From JBGLNJ01 sp041300525 (GTDB lineage: Bacteria > Chloroflexota > Anaerolineae > Fen-1058): a DNA stretch of 64,000 bases. This document shows, in pieces, positions 1 through 8,966 of this stretch. Within the stretch, counting starts at the first letter, position 1. Each line of letters starts with the position of its first letter. Where the stretch lies: contig JBGLNJ010000001.1 in assembly GCA_041300525.1 (NCBI GenBank), positions 5,137,287 to 5,201,286 on the forward strand, in the 5' to 3' direction. A program made the translations under genes and the position numbers. The notes beneath the pieces were generated by a model that did not search any database, was not told where the DNA came from, and saw only the letters and a list, made by a program, of their open reading frames with translations.

Positions 1-33
1 ATCACTCCAGCGGTTCGACCCCAACCTGCGCCG

Positions 34-1341
34 TTGAGCGCCGCGACGCTGGTTCAACGCATCGGTGGGGCTTTTGCGGGGTTCCCCGACGCACGAGGCC
101 AGAGCAACAACCAGCGCTACGTCATGGAAGATGCGGCGCTTTCCGCCTTTGCGGTATTCTTCTCCCAGAGTCCGTCGTTTCTCGATAGCCAGGTCCGAAT
201 GCAGAAGCAGCAGGGCAGGAACAACGCGACATCGCTGTTTGGGGTCCATGCGATTCCGTCTGATAACCAAATCCGTAATCTGCTTGACCCGGTACCGCCC
301 GAGACGCTATTCCCGCTCATGGCCACGATCAGCGACGAGTTGTACCGTGATGGCTATCTGGACGGCTTCCGTTCGATTAACAATACCTTTTTGATCGCTC
401 TCGACGGCACGGACTTCTTTTCCTCGGAGAAGATTTCCTGCCCCTGCTGTACGCAGTCCAAACTCAAAAATGGCAAGACCTTGTATCGCCATATCGCCGT
501 CACCCCCGTGCTGGTATCACCCAAGCAGAAAAACGTTGTGGCGCTGGCACCCCAATTTGTTCAACCGCAGGACGGTCATGACAAGCAAGACTGCGAGTTG
601 GCGGCATCCGGTCGCTGGCTTGACCAGTGGGGCGCGCACTATGCGGCATGGGGCGTCACGTATCTGGGCGACGATCTGTACTGCCACCAACCGCATTGTG
701 AGCGGGTGCTCGGGCAGCAGGCCCACTTCTTCTTTACCTGCAAGCCCGACTCTCACTCAACCCTGTACGAATGGGTTGCCGACTTCTCCCGCAACGGCGG
801 TGTGCCAACCGTTGTTCGCACCCGTCGAATCGGCAAGAAGCCGTTCACCGATACCTACCGTTACGTCAATCAGGTGCCCCTGCGCAACAGCGATGATGCC
901 CTGATGGTCAATTGGTGCGAACTCGTCACCACGGATGCCGAGGGCGACGTCGTGTTCCGCAATGCGTGGGCAACGTCCCATCGCATCACCGACGACAATG
1001 TCGTGGCACTTGCCGCTGCGGGCCGCACACGTTGGAAGATCGAGAACGAGAATAACAACACGCTCAAAACCAAGGGCTACCACTTCGAACATAACTTCGG
1101 CCATGGCAAGCAGCATCTGTCGAACCTGTTTGCGACCATGATCCTGCTGGCCTTCCTGGTGCACACCACGCTGGACTGGGTCGATGCACCCTACCGTGCG
1201 GTTCGCGACTCGCTCCCGTCTCGACGGACTTTCTTTGAGCATTTGCGTGCCTTGATCCACTACTTGCCGTTCGATGATTGGGATCATCTGATGCAGTTCA
1301 TGCTCAAACGCCCCGATCGCGTGCCGCTCGATACCGGGTAA
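34..1341 (+). CDS. DDE transposase, ISNCY-like
   Basis: A 435-residue protein with the layout of a DDE transposase: acidic residues in LDGTDFF (near 124-127), GDDLY (213-214) and RWKIENEN (337-339). A CPCC pair and QDGHDKQDCE are typical of transposases filed under ISNCY. It would catalyse strand transfer of its own element. The first codon used is TTG; the frame stays open to the window edge, so the real start may lie upstream. No terminal inverted repeat could be paired because the left end is outside the window. Confidence 0.8.
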   Translation: MSAATLVQRIGGAFAGFPDARGQSNNQRYVMEDAALSAFAVFFSQSPSFLDSQVRMQKQQGRNNATSLFGVHAIPSDNQIRNLLDPVPPETLFPLMATISDELYRDGYLDGFRSINNTFLIALDGTDFFSSEKISCPCCTQSKLKNGKTLYRHIAVTPVLVSPKQKNVVALAPQFVQPQDGHDKQDCELAASGRWLDQWGAHYAAWGVTYLGDDLYCHQPHCERVLGQQAHFFFTCKPDSHSTLYEWVADFSRNGGVPTVVRTRRIGKKPFTDTYRYVNQVPLRNSDDALMVNWCELVTTDAEGDVVFRNAWATSHRITDDNVVALAAAGRTRWKIENENNNTLKTKGYHFEHNFGHGKQHLSNLFATMILLAFLVHTTLDWVDAPYRAVRDSLPSRRTFFEHLRALIHYLPFDDWDHLMQFMLKRPDRVPLDTG

Positions 1342-1728
1342 ACAACCCCCTTCATCGCCCAGTTAAATTACAACGTACTTCAACCTGGTTTTAAAATGAG
1401 AATTGCTGCGCAAAAGCTGCTGAGAACATTCGCTGAAAGACGCCGAATCAGTCGCAAACCTATCAGATGGGAATCGTTGGGAACATCAAAAATGTAGCTC
1501 TTATTCGATTCCGCCGTCCCAATCGAATCTGCTTCTGCACTTAAGCCAACGATCAACGCAACTCGTACCAAACACCGCGTCCACTACCCTGCTGATTGAG
1601 GTGTCCCCGTTCGACCAGCGCAGTTATTGAGATGATACAGGTAACGCCGAACTGATCCAGTTCATGCCAACACAAAACCCGGCCCTTGTTCAGAGCCGGG
1701 TTTGTTGTCATCGCCGGGAAAGCGCTTT
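1342..1728. other. gene-free stretch after the transposase
   Basis: I see no convincing gene, promoter pair or hairpin here. It probably holds the right end of the insertion sequence and the 3' flank of the convergent glycosidase gene. Confidence 0.4.
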
Positions 1729-4074
1729 TCAATCCAAGCCGGCGCCGATCAAAGCACCGAGCGTTCCAGGGATGGGCGTCACGCTGCCCTCGAACACCCA
1801 GCCCTCGCGGTTCTCATCCTGGCCGGGCCAGTTCAAGGCAAAAGCAAACGCCGCGCCCAAGCTCGGCTCGTGCCGGAGCAGCTTGTAATAGTCCGCGTAC
1901 ATCCGCGCCTTGTCCGCATAGGCCACGCCCTTGTTGTTGCAGCTAAACTCGGTAATCATCAAGAGCTTGCCGGGGAAACGCCGGGCCAGGTGCCGCCAGA
2001 ACATGCCGCCAAAGTCGTCCGAGCGCATTTGCCAGTGGCCGGCGCCATCGCTTTGCCAGTAGCAGTGGACGCCGATCCAGTCGGCCTGCGCGTTGATGGC
2101 CTGCGTCGAGCCGTCGAGGAACGGGAATGTTTGCCAGTTGGATTCCTGCGGCGACAAGCCCGGATAGCCCCACTTGGCATCCGGCATCTTGGCGCGCAAC
2201 AGATCAACCGCCTGGCTGAACCACGCGCCAAACTCTGCGCCATTCGCCCAACTGACCCCCATGCCTTCCTGCGGCAGATTCGGCTCGTTGTGGACTTCAA
2301 AGTACCGCACGCCGGCCTTGTACAGCGCGACCGCCGAATTGCCCACGATCTCGACAAACAGCGGCGGATCAACGCGCGCGCCAAACTGGGCCATCAATCG
2401 CGCGGCGACGAAGGCGTTCGGATAGAGCGCCTTGACCTGCTTGAGCACCTCGACGCTCTGATCGGGATCGGGCAGCGTCAACAGCTTGACCGCTTCGACG
2501 CGGCTCGCCTTGAGCGCATCCAGGTCGGGACTTTCGAGCAATTGCGGATTCGCCAGGCCGATGCCGGCCAGGCATTTGCCGAACGACCAGTCGGCCTGCA
2601 CCCGGCCCTCGCCAACCTGGCCGGCATTGCGATCCTTCTCCACCGGCCCGGATTGACCCACCAGCGTCACGCCGCCGGACTGTTCGCGTGACCAGCCGAA
2701 TTTGCCGCGCGGCGACCTCACCCACAGCCACGGCGTTCCGTCGCCTTCCATCAAGCGAACATAGACCACCAGCCGCTCACCGATTTGCGCCTTGTCCAAT
2801 TCCGGCGAGCTGACATCGCGCGTATCGCGCACGCGCAACCCGCCCGCCTGGCGCACCGGCTGAGTATCCAGCACTTCGACACTGAACGGCTCGTCCGGCT
2901 CGGCGTCGGTCACAAGCCGGTCGCCGCCCGCGCTCGCCGGCACCCAGCCCACTTTGCCCTCATCGGTGCGGACCTGGAGCCAGGTGCGGCCCTTTTCGTC
3001 GGGATCACTTTCCGGCCCAACCACCGTCAGGTGCGTGCCAAACGCCAGGCTCCCCATGTTCTTGTTGACTGGCGCACTGGGCTGAGGGCGCAGCAACAAC
3101 CCGGCCGGCGCAATCGCCCACACTTGACCTGCCGCCTCCGGCTGAACCGGCTTGACCGGCGCGCCGACAATGTCCTTGTCCTGCGCTTCACTCACATAGG
3201 TCTCGCGGCCCTGGCGGACGCGCACCCAACCGGTCGTGTCCTGGCCGTCTTGCAGCGTCACGAGCCACCATTCATTGTCGCCCGCGCCCACCGGATCGGC
3301 CACCAGGTTGAGCGCGGCCCCCGCCTGCGCCACCGGCCCACCCAGCCGGACATCGCGCATGGCGCGCAGCTTCAAACCGCCGTACTTTTGCACATCGGGC
3401 TGCACAAATGCCGCGCGCGTTTGCGGCGCGACTGGCCCGGCCGTCGCAGCCGCGCCCGCATTCGGCTTGTCGCCGAGATAAGCCTCGCCGCCGCGCCGAG
3501 CGCACGCCCATCCGGCCACATCATCTGCCGATTTCGTGCGGACAAGGTACCACGCCGCGTCGCCCTGCGCCACCGGCCCCTGCACCACCGTCAAGGGCCG
3601 CCCGGAAAAGACCGCCGGACCCGACAGCGCCGTATCCCGCGCCGAGCGCAGCTTGAGGCCGTTGTAGCGATCCACCGCTGGGAGTGTATAGACCGTCGCC
3701 ACGCCGGGCAATGGCTCAGGCGACACATAGCCCGGCAGGGCTGGAACGGGCTGGCTGATTTGCGGGATCAGGATCGAGTGATTGGGATTGCCGTCCTCAT
3801 GGCAACGGCCCCAGGCTTGCTCCCACGTGCCATAGTCATAGTGGTGGTGATCGCCCTTGGAGCGCAGCGGCCCCCAATAGTATGGGTCGTTGATGACCAA
3901 CTCACCCGCGTCGTCATCGTAACCGACGACCAGGACAAAATGGCCGCCGGTGGTGGATTGGCCCTGGCGGTCGGGCAGGTATTGATACTTGACGAGCGCG
4001 ATGACGGGCGTGCCCTGGTCAATATACGCGCGCACATCGTCCATCGAAATATCCAGCCGCCACGAGAGCGGCAA
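1729..4074 (-). CDS. C39-like / SH3 repeats / clan-A glycosidase-like protein, 5' truncated
   Basis: A multidomain, probably exported protein. Residues 1-110 resemble a papain-like C39 domain (TGGHFVLVVGYD, then VINDPYYW) but the region carrying the catalytic Cys is missing. Four SH3-like segments follow (about 135-200, 225-295, 315-385, 395-475), then a TIM-barrel glycosidase-like domain (490-781) with HNEPN (Glu597, acid/base candidate) and ITEFS (Glu709, nucleophile candidate). The TTG start is only the first usable codon. The frame stays open upstream, reading DCAVGSFAEVKRAAGQFG, up to a stop inside the -10 box at 4164-4169, so the true 5' end looks lost. A wall-targeted hydrolase is inferred; the substrate is unknown. 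Confidence 0.7.
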   Translation of the reverse strand: MPLSWRLDISMDDVRAYIDQGTPVIALVKYQYLPDRQGQSTTGGHFVLVVGYDDDAGELVINDPYYWGPLRSKGDHHHYDYGTWEQAWGRCHEDGNPNHSILIPQISQPVPALPGYVSPEPLPGVATVYTLPAVDRYNGLKLRSARDTALSGPAVFSGRPLTVVQGPVAQGDAAWYLVRTKSADDVAGWACARRGGEAYLGDKPNAGAAATAGPVAPQTRAAFVQPDVQKYGGLKLRAMRDVRLGGPVAQAGAALNLVADPVGAGDNEWWLVTLQDGQDTTGWVRVRQGRETYVSEAQDKDIVGAPVKPVQPEAAGQVWAIAPAGLLLRPQPSAPVNKNMGSLAFGTHLTVVGPESDPDEKGRTWLQVRTDEGKVGWVPASAGGDRLVTDAEPDEPFSVEVLDTQPVRQAGGLRVRDTRDVSSPELDKAQIGERLVVYVRLMEGDGTPWLWVRSPRGKFGWSREQSGGVTLVGQSGPVEKDRNAGQVGEGRVQADWSFGKCLAGIGLANPQLLESPDLDALKASRVEAVKLLTLPDPDQSVEVLKQVKALYPNAFVAARLMAQFGARVDPPLFVEIVGNSAVALYKAGVRYFEVHNEPNLPQEGMGVSWANGAEFGAWFSQAVDLLRAKMPDAKWGYPGLSPQESNWQTFPFLDGSTQAINAQADWIGVHCYWQSDGAGHWQMRSDDFGGMFWRHLARRFPGKLLMITEFSCNNKGVAYADKARMYADYYKLLRHEPSLGAAFAFALNWPGQDENREGWVFEGSVTPIPGTLGALIGAGLD

Positions 4075-4163
4075 ACCAAACTGGCCGGCCGCGCGCTTGA
4101 CCTCGGCAAACGACCCAACGGCGCAATCAAGTCGCGTGCGAAGGGGTGAGCCGCACTGTAGAG

Positions 4164-4191
4164 ATTATACAGTAGGGGCAGAGCGTGTCAA
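4164..4191 (-). promoter_or_regulatory. consensus sigma70 promoter, minus strand
   Basis: On the minus strand TTGACA (4186-4191) and TATAAT (4164-4169) are separated by 16 bases. Transcription would start near 4157 and run into the C39/SH3/glycosidase gene. Only about 80 bases separate it from the first usable codon and that gene lacks its N-terminus, so the promoter may have been brought next to a truncated body. Confidence 0.7.
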
Positions 4192-4865
4192 CTGCGAAAC
4201 CGATACCCCAGGACAACCGTCACCTGCTGGCCACTTGCGCTCAACGTCTGCACCTGGTTCTCCGGCCCCAATGCCAGCGCCGTGTCTTGCGGAATGCCCA
4301 GGCCCAGACATTCGGGATGCGCCTTGACGGCCTCGCGCAAAGTCGAGGCTTGCGCATAGTGCGGGCAGATGAGCGCATCCGGCAGCCAGCCCCAACCGGC
4401 AATCTCTTGTTCACATATACCCCGTGCGCCCAACGCGCACGCCGCCGCGCCAGCGGCGACGACAACCGCGCCCGCTTCATACGCGGCCGTCAACGCATCG
4501 AGCGTGGGCGTGTCGCTCAAAATCGTCACGAGCCGCTGTGCCAGTCCATCTCCGAGGTAGACGAGGCCAGCCTGCGCCAGCCGCCGCACATTCCTGGGGT
4601 CGGTCGCGTCGGCGTGAGTCAAGATGGGCGCGACATAGCCGGCTGGCCCACCCAAGGCTTCGATCTGGGCGAGGATGCGCTGGCTGGTGTCGTGGTCGCC
4701 ATCGGGCGCGGCGCTGGCCGTGGGCACGAACACGACGGGCGCTTCATCGCTCATCGCCTCAATCGCCGCACGGAGAATGTGCGGGATATCTTTTGGTCTG
4801 CCGCCGCCGGCCAGCACGAGCCAACCTCGCCCGTCGCGCCAGCGGAGTGGACCTGCTCGTCCCAT
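4188..4865 (-). CDS. peptidase S51 / cyanophycinase-like protein, nucleophile apparently absent
   Basis: A 225-residue protein with the S51 fold signature: WLVLAGGGRP at the N-terminus, VVFVPTASA, and VYLGDGLAQRL. S51 enzymes carry their Ser nucleophile in a GTSAGA-type motif; here the equivalent segment reads VVAAGAAACALG, so the Ser appears to be Ala. It may be a non-catalytic homologue or bind rather than cut. The ATG start has AGGAG about 8 bases upstream. A heptamer hairpin (4876-4941) lies immediately upstream. Confidence 0.65.
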   Translation of the reverse strand: MGRAGPLRWRDGRGWLVLAGGGRPKDIPHILRAAIEAMSDEAPVVFVPTASAAPDGDHDTSQRILAQIEALGGPAGYVAPILTHADATDPRNVRRLAQAGLVYLGDGLAQRLVTILSDTPTLDALTAAYEAGAVVVAAGAAACALGARGICEQEIAGWGWLPDALICPHYAQASTLREAVKAHPECLGLGIPQDTALALGPENQVQTLSASGQQVTVVLGYRFRS

Positions 4866-4875
4866 GCTGCTCCTG

Positions 4876-4941
4876 ATGCGTGTTACGTATTGCGTACTGC
4901 GTGATCCGTTTACGCATTACGCAGTACGCATTACGTCTCAT
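4876..4941. repeat. period-7 repeat hairpin
   Basis: CpG steps fall at 4879, 4886, 4893, 4900, 4907, 4913, 4920, 4927 and 4934, a seven-base rhythm with one slip. The two halves are inverted copies: ACGTATTGCGTACTGCGT and its complement pair over 18 positions with one mismatch. The tract overlaps the stop codon of the M20 gene and precedes the S51-like gene. Confidence 0.85.
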
Positions 4942-6143
4942 GCCCCGCGCGAGTAACTGGCAACAGTTTCACACAGAATCGCCACGCCCTGCGGCAACAC
5001 CGCCTCGTCAAAGTCAAAGCGCGGATTGTGGTGCGGAAGCTCGGACGTGTTTCGCGCCGCGCCGATGAAAAAGAAGCAGCCGCCGATCTCGCGCAAGAAA
5101 TACGACATATCCTCGGACGCCATCCAGCGCTGCTGCGCGCTGACGTGTTCCGCGCCCACGACACGCGCGGCTGCTCCTCGCACGCGGGCCGCCGTCGCGG
5201 CATCGTTGACTAGGGCGATGGTGACTGGCTCAATTTCCAACTGGGCCGATGCGCCCATCACACGCGCCGTGCCCTCGATAATCTCGCGCACGCGGCGCAA
5301 CACCGTCTGCCGCGTGGCCTCGTCGAATGTGCGGATGGTTCCCCGCAGCTCGGCTTGCTCTGCGATGACATTGGACGCTGTGCCGGCGTGCAGGCTGCAC
5401 ACGCTCACGATCACCGGTTCTGCCGGATCCACGTTGCGGCTGACGACGGTTTGGAGCGCCGTCACGATGTGCGAGGCTACGACGATTGCGTCCACCGTCT
5501 GATGTGGCGTCGCACCGTGGCCGCCACGGCCTGTGATAGTGCAACGGAAAAATTCAGCGGCGGCCATGACCGGCCCTTCACCCGCCGTGACCAGGCCGGA
5601 TGGCAACTGGTTAACAATGTGCAGCCCTAGCGCCACATCGGGGCGTGGCGCGAGAGCGTGCAAGACGCCGTCCTTGATCATTTCCATGGCGCCGCCGTCG
5701 CCTTCCTCGGCCGGCTGGAACACAAACTTGACCGAGCCGGACAGTTCGTTCAGATGCCGCGTCAGCAAGGTCGCCACGCCTAGGCCAATCGCTACGTGGC
5801 CGTCGTGGCCGCAGGCATGCATGACGCCGGGCGTTTGTGAAACATAGTCTGTCGTGTTTTCTTCTGTGATCGGCAGCGCGTCCATATCAAAGCGCAGAAG
5901 GATGACTGGCCCCCCCCCGGTCCCCCCCGTCCCCTTTGGGGACAGAGGGGATGTGCCTTCCAGCAATCCCACGACGCCGGTGCGGCCTACGCCGGTCTGC
6001 ACTTCCATCCCCAACTCGCCCAATCGCTGCGCGACAATGCCTGCCGTGCGGACTTGTTGGAAACCAAGTTCTGGATGGCGGTGAAAATCGCGCCGCCAAG
6101 TGACGAGATCGAGTTCTTTTGCTTCGGCCAAGTAATCTGTCAT
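4938..6143 (-). CDS. M20 family amidohydrolase/carboxypeptidase
   Basis: A 401-residue metal-dependent amidohydrolase, the N-acyl amino acid amidohydrolase/hippurate hydrolase type. Visible motifs: DFHRHPELGF near the start, FDMDALPI (85-92), HACGHDGH (109-116), QPAEEGDGG (143-151), GRGGHGA and ASEDMSYF. It would hydrolyse an amide bond in an N-acyl amino acid or peptide in the cytoplasm. The ATG at 6143 is chosen because AAAGGAAG precedes it by about 8 bases; the longer frame upstream has no family similarity. A Gly/Pro/Ser insertion at residues 63-78 comes from a C-run/G-run stretch near 5908-5955 and looks like an in-frame repeat. Confidence 0.85.
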   Translation of the reverse strand: MTDYLAEAKELDLVTWRRDFHRHPELGFQQVRTAGIVAQRLGELGMEVQTGVGRTGVVGLLEGTSPLSPKGTGGTGGGPVILLRFDMDALPITEENTTDYVSQTPGVMHACGHDGHVAIGLGVATLLTRHLNELSGSVKFVFQPAEEGDGGAMEMIKDGVLHALAPRPDVALGLHIVNQLPSGLVTAGEGPVMAAAEFFRCTITGRGGHGATPHQTVDAIVVASHIVTALQTVVSRNVDPAEPVIVSVCSLHAGTASNVIAEQAELRGTIRTFDEATRQTVLRRVREIIEGTARVMGASAQLEIEPVTIALVNDAATAARVRGAAARVVGAEHVSAQQRWMASEDMSYFLREIGGCFFFIGAARNTSELPHHNPRFDFDEAVLPQGVAILCETVASYSRGA

Positions 6144-6177
6144 TCCGTTTGCTTCCTTTATAATGTGGTAGTGGCAA

Positions 6178-6660
6178 TTATGGATTCGACAGTAGATTGA
6201 CGAGCGCCGCCGGATCGGACATGGGTGCGGAGCACGTCTGCCCCCGGCACACATACGCGACGGGAACGTTGGACGCCGGAAAGCCGCGCGCGGCGATGGC
6301 GACCGCGTCGCGCGCCGGGTCGAGCGGCAACACGACACGCCACGGCACAAAAGCCTGCCACGCCGCGGCAAGCAGCGCTTGTGTATGTGGATCATCCATC
6401 GCGCCCACCACGGCGATCTCGGTCGGCGGGTTCACGGCCCAGTTGACGGCCAGGCCATACGCGGCGGCCATCGTATCATACTTTTGATACTCGTCAACAA
6501 ACAGGACGAGCGCCGATTCGCCCAGCCCCAGGTGTTCGACGATGCCGGTCAGGTAGTGCAGCGTGACGAGCACATCGGCGGTGATAGCGTTTTCAAACAT
6601 GGGCTTGAGGCGCGAGCGCAGTGCTCCCTGAGCTGTGGGATCGTCGGGTCGGTCGCCTGG
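6178..6660 (-). pseudogene. C-terminal fragment of a YyaL/SSP411-type thioredoxin-domain protein
   Basis: The frame ends normally at 6178 and contains NPPTEIAVVG and AYVCRGQTCSAP, hallmarks of the C-terminus of YyaL/spermatogenesis-associated protein 20. Coding extends upstream of the first ATG (reading DPTAQGALRSRLKPMFENA) and stops making sense near 6640-6660, where a plus-strand ABC-2 permease begins, also without its N-terminus. Roughly the last 150 of an expected 650 or more residues are present. Confidence 0.7.
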
Positions 6661-7457
6661 AAGACGACGTGGCCGGCGGGCGAGTCTCGCCGCAGGTGCA
6701 ATTGATCGCCGACGGCTCGAACAACATGACGAGCAGCGCGGCGCTTGGCGCGGCGACGGAAACGCTCAATGCCTGGTCGGCCCGGCAGTCGGAGGCCGGC
6801 GGGCAGCCCTGGCCCGGCATTGACGTGCAGATGCGAGCCTTTTATAATCCGACGCTCGGCGAAAGCTATTTCACGCTCACGGCGCAGTTGGGCTTTATGG
6901 TGTACCAGGTGGCGCTGATCGTGGCGGCGCTGGGGCTGACGCGCGAGCGCGAGCTGGGCACGCTGGAGCAATTGCTCGTGACGCCGCTGCGGCGGCTGGA
7001 ATTGATCGCCGGCAAGGCGCTCCCGGCCGTGCTGATCGCGGCGGTGGATTTCCTTTTGATGTGGCTGCTCATCACCGGGGTATTCAAGCTGCCCATGCGC
7101 GGCTCGTTCGGGTTGCTCGCGGCGCTTTCGATGTTGTTCATCGTGGCGCAAGTCGGGTGGGGCCTGATCGTGTCGGCGCTGTCTCGGAATCAGCAACAGG
7201 CGGTGTTGACGGTGTTTGTGCTGGCGCTGATTGACGTGTCGTTCTCCGGCTATGTGATGCCGGTGGACTATTTGCCGCCCTTTTTGCGAATCATCTCGCA
7301 GCTATTTCCGCTTCAGCACTATCTCGTGATCATTCGCGGCATCGTGCTCAAGGGCGCGGATTTGGCGGTGCTCTGGCAAGAGGCGCTGGCGCTGGCGGCT
7401 TTGAGCGTGGGCAGCCTCGGCGTGGCCGTCATCAGCCTGCGCAGTACCATGGAATGA
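6661..7457 (+). CDS. ABC-2 type transporter permease, 5' truncated
   Basis: From about QVQLIADGSN onward this matches YhhJ/YbhR-type ABC-2 permeases: an extracytoplasmic part, then six hydrophobic segments starting near 6880, with the conserved RERELGTLEQLLVTPL motif before them. The N-terminal membrane segment is missing and the 5' side runs into the YyaL fragment. It probably pairs with the ATPase at 7524 in an exporter. Its stop lies in the heptamer tract 7451-7530. Confidence 0.75.
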
Positions 7458-7530
7458 CGAATGGCGAGTGACGAGTGTCGAGTGGCGAGTGTCGAGTGAC
7501 GAATGACGAGTGACGAGTGACGAATGACTA
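7451..7530 (+). repeat. period-7 tandem repeat, ten CpG-phased units
   Basis: CpG occurs at 7458, 7465, 7472, 7479, 7486, 7493, 7500, 7507, 7514 and 7521 without a slip. The unit is DCGARTG (for example ACGAGTG). The tract begins in the last codons of the permease gene and ends over the start codon of the ATPase gene, so it forms the whole intergenic region. Confidence 0.9.
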
Positions 7531-8483
7531 ACCAACCAACTAACCAACGAACGAACACCGCCGTCGTTTGCACGAGCAAGTTGGCGCGCTCGTTCAAGCG
7601 CACGGTGGCGTTGCGCGAGCTGGACCTGTGCATCGAGCCGGGTGAGTTGTTCGGCCTGGTGGGGCCGGACGGCGCGGGCAAGACGACGGCGCTGCGCTTG
7701 ATGGCGGCCGTCATGCGGCCTACGTCGGGCCGGGTGAGCGTCGTGGGCTATGATAGCGTCAAGCAGGCCGAGTCCATCCGCGTGCACGTGGGCTACATGC
7801 CGCAGCGCTTTAGCCTGTATGGCGACCTGGACGTGTTGGAGAATCTCAATTTTTACGCCGACATTTTCGGCGTGAGCGCCGCCGACCGCAAGCGGCGCAT
7901 CAAGCAATTGCTGGCCTTTGCTCACTTGGAAAAATTCGTGGACCGGCGCGCGGGCCAGCTTTCGGGCGGGATGCAGAAAAAGCTGGCGCTGGCCTGCACC
8001 CTCATCCACGGCCCGCAGTTGTTGCTGTTGGACGAGCCGACGACGGGCGTGGACCCGGTGAGCCGGCGCGAGTTTTGGGACATTTTGACCGAGCTGCACA
8101 TTGCCGGGACGACGATCGTGGTGAGCACACCCTACATGGACGAGGCCGAGCGCTGCAACCGCGTGGGGCTGTTGTTCAAGGGCGCGCTCATCGAGTGCGG
8201 CACGCCCGACCAGATCAAGTCGCACGTGCCGGGCCAGTTGATCGAGCTTCAGCCCGAGCCGCTCGAACGCGCGCAGGCGATGTTGGGCAAGCATCCGCAG
8301 GTGCTCGAAGTCCAGGTGTACGGCGACCTTTTGCATGTCTTTGTGGACGATGCTTCGGAGCGTATGCCGCAGATCAAGGCGGCGCTGCAAGCCGGCGGCG
8401 TTCACCTCAAGCGGATGCGCGCCGTCCCGCCGCGCATGGAAGAGGCGTTCATCTCGCTCATACACAAGGTGCAAGAGGCATGA
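7524..8483 (+). CDS. ABC transporter ATP-binding protein
   Basis: A 319-residue ATPase of the ABC-2 exporter type. Walker A is GPDGAGKTT (47-55), the signature is LSGGMQKK, and Walker B runs LLLLDEPTTG. A C-terminal regulatory part of about 90 residues follows, as in YbhF-like or drug-export ATPases. The ATG sits in the last heptamer of the preceding tract with no Shine-Dalgarno sequence; initiation may depend on coupling or the repeat. Its stop codon lies inside the left 21-bp inverted repeat of the S23-like element. Confidence 0.85.
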   Translation: MTNQPTNQRTNTAVVCTSKLARSFKRTVALRELDLCIEPGELFGLVGPDGAGKTTALRLMAAVMRPTSGRVSVVGYDSVKQAESIRVHVGYMPQRFSLYGDLDVLENLNFYADIFGVSAADRKRRIKQLLAFAHLEKFVDRRAGQLSGGMQKKLALACTLIHGPQLLLLDEPTTGVDPVSRREFWDILTELHIAGTTIVVSTPYMDEAERCNRVGLLFKGALIECGTPDQIKSHVPGQLIELQPEPLERAQAMLGKHPQVLEVQVYGDLLHVFVDDASERMPQIKAALQAGGVHLKRMRAVPPRMEEAFISLIHKVQEA

Positions 8484-8953
8484 GGCAAGAAGCAGAGGGC
8501 AGGTGGCCAGATGAAGTACGAAGAGTGGCTGGCGCAAGTGCCGGAGAGTTTAAAGCGAGATGCGTTGTGGCAATTCGGCGTCTATCCCAAGGCAGTGTTT
8601 TTGTACGATTTGTTGTGGGAGGATTGCGACGGTTTGATGAAGGATGTGCGCGGGCGCGCGATTGCCGAACAAGTCATTCGCAGCGGCGGCTCGATCGGCG
8701 CCAATATCGAGGAAGGATTCGGGCGGGGCTTTGGCGCCGAGTTTGCCTATTTTCTGCGTGTGGCGCTTGGCTCGGCGCGCGAGACGCGCGGCTGGTACTA
8801 TCGTGCGCACCATTTGCTCAAGCCCGATGTCTTTCAACATCGTTTGACCCTGCTCGACGAAATCATTGGCGTTCTCGTCAAATCGGTGGAGCATCAAAAG
8901 CAACAATCCAAACGCAAGCGGTGATGGCCTTGTCTTGCCTCCTGCCTCTTGCA
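8470..8953. mobile_element. candidate element: four-helix-bundle gene between heptamer inverted repeats
   Basis: Left arm 8470-8490 reads TGCAAGAGGCA then TGAGGCAAGA; the complement of the right arm 8933-8953 is identical except for one central base (20 of 21 match). Each arm is built of seven-base units (GC steps at 8471, 8478, 8485, 8492, 8499, 8506; TGC at 8936, 8943, 8950). Between them lies a single gene, 8511-8924. The 484-bp unit separates two ABC ATPase genes. Mobility is inferred from structure; no target duplication is evident. Confidence 0.55.
8511..8924 (+). CDS. four helix bundle protein (S23/Avd-like)
   Basis: A 137-residue helical protein with the 23S rRNA intervening-sequence (S23) family pattern: SIGANIEEGFGRG, then EFAYFLRVALGSARETRGW. 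The fold is shared with Avd of diversity-generating retroelements and with proteins encoded inside 23S rRNA intervening sequences; these are basic helical oligomers that bind nucleic acid. A lysine/arginine-rich tail (QQSKRKR) fits RNA or DNA binding. No reverse transcriptase is nearby. Its ATG directly follows the left heptamer arm and the right arm follows its stop, so gene and repeats look like one unit. Confidence 0.8.
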   Translation: MKYEEWLAQVPESLKRDALWQFGVYPKAVFLYDLLWEDCDGLMKDVRGRAIAEQVIRSGGSIGANIEEGFGRGFGAEFAYFLRVALGSARETRGWYYRAHHLLKPDVFQHRLTLLDEIIGVLVKSVEHQKQQSKRKR

Positions 8954-8966
8954 TCTTGAGTGGTGT

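Noticed and set aside
2785..4149. 454-codon open frame on the plus strand
   Set aside because: It is the antisense shadow of the C39/SH3/glycosidase gene, with no motif and Arg/His-rich composition.
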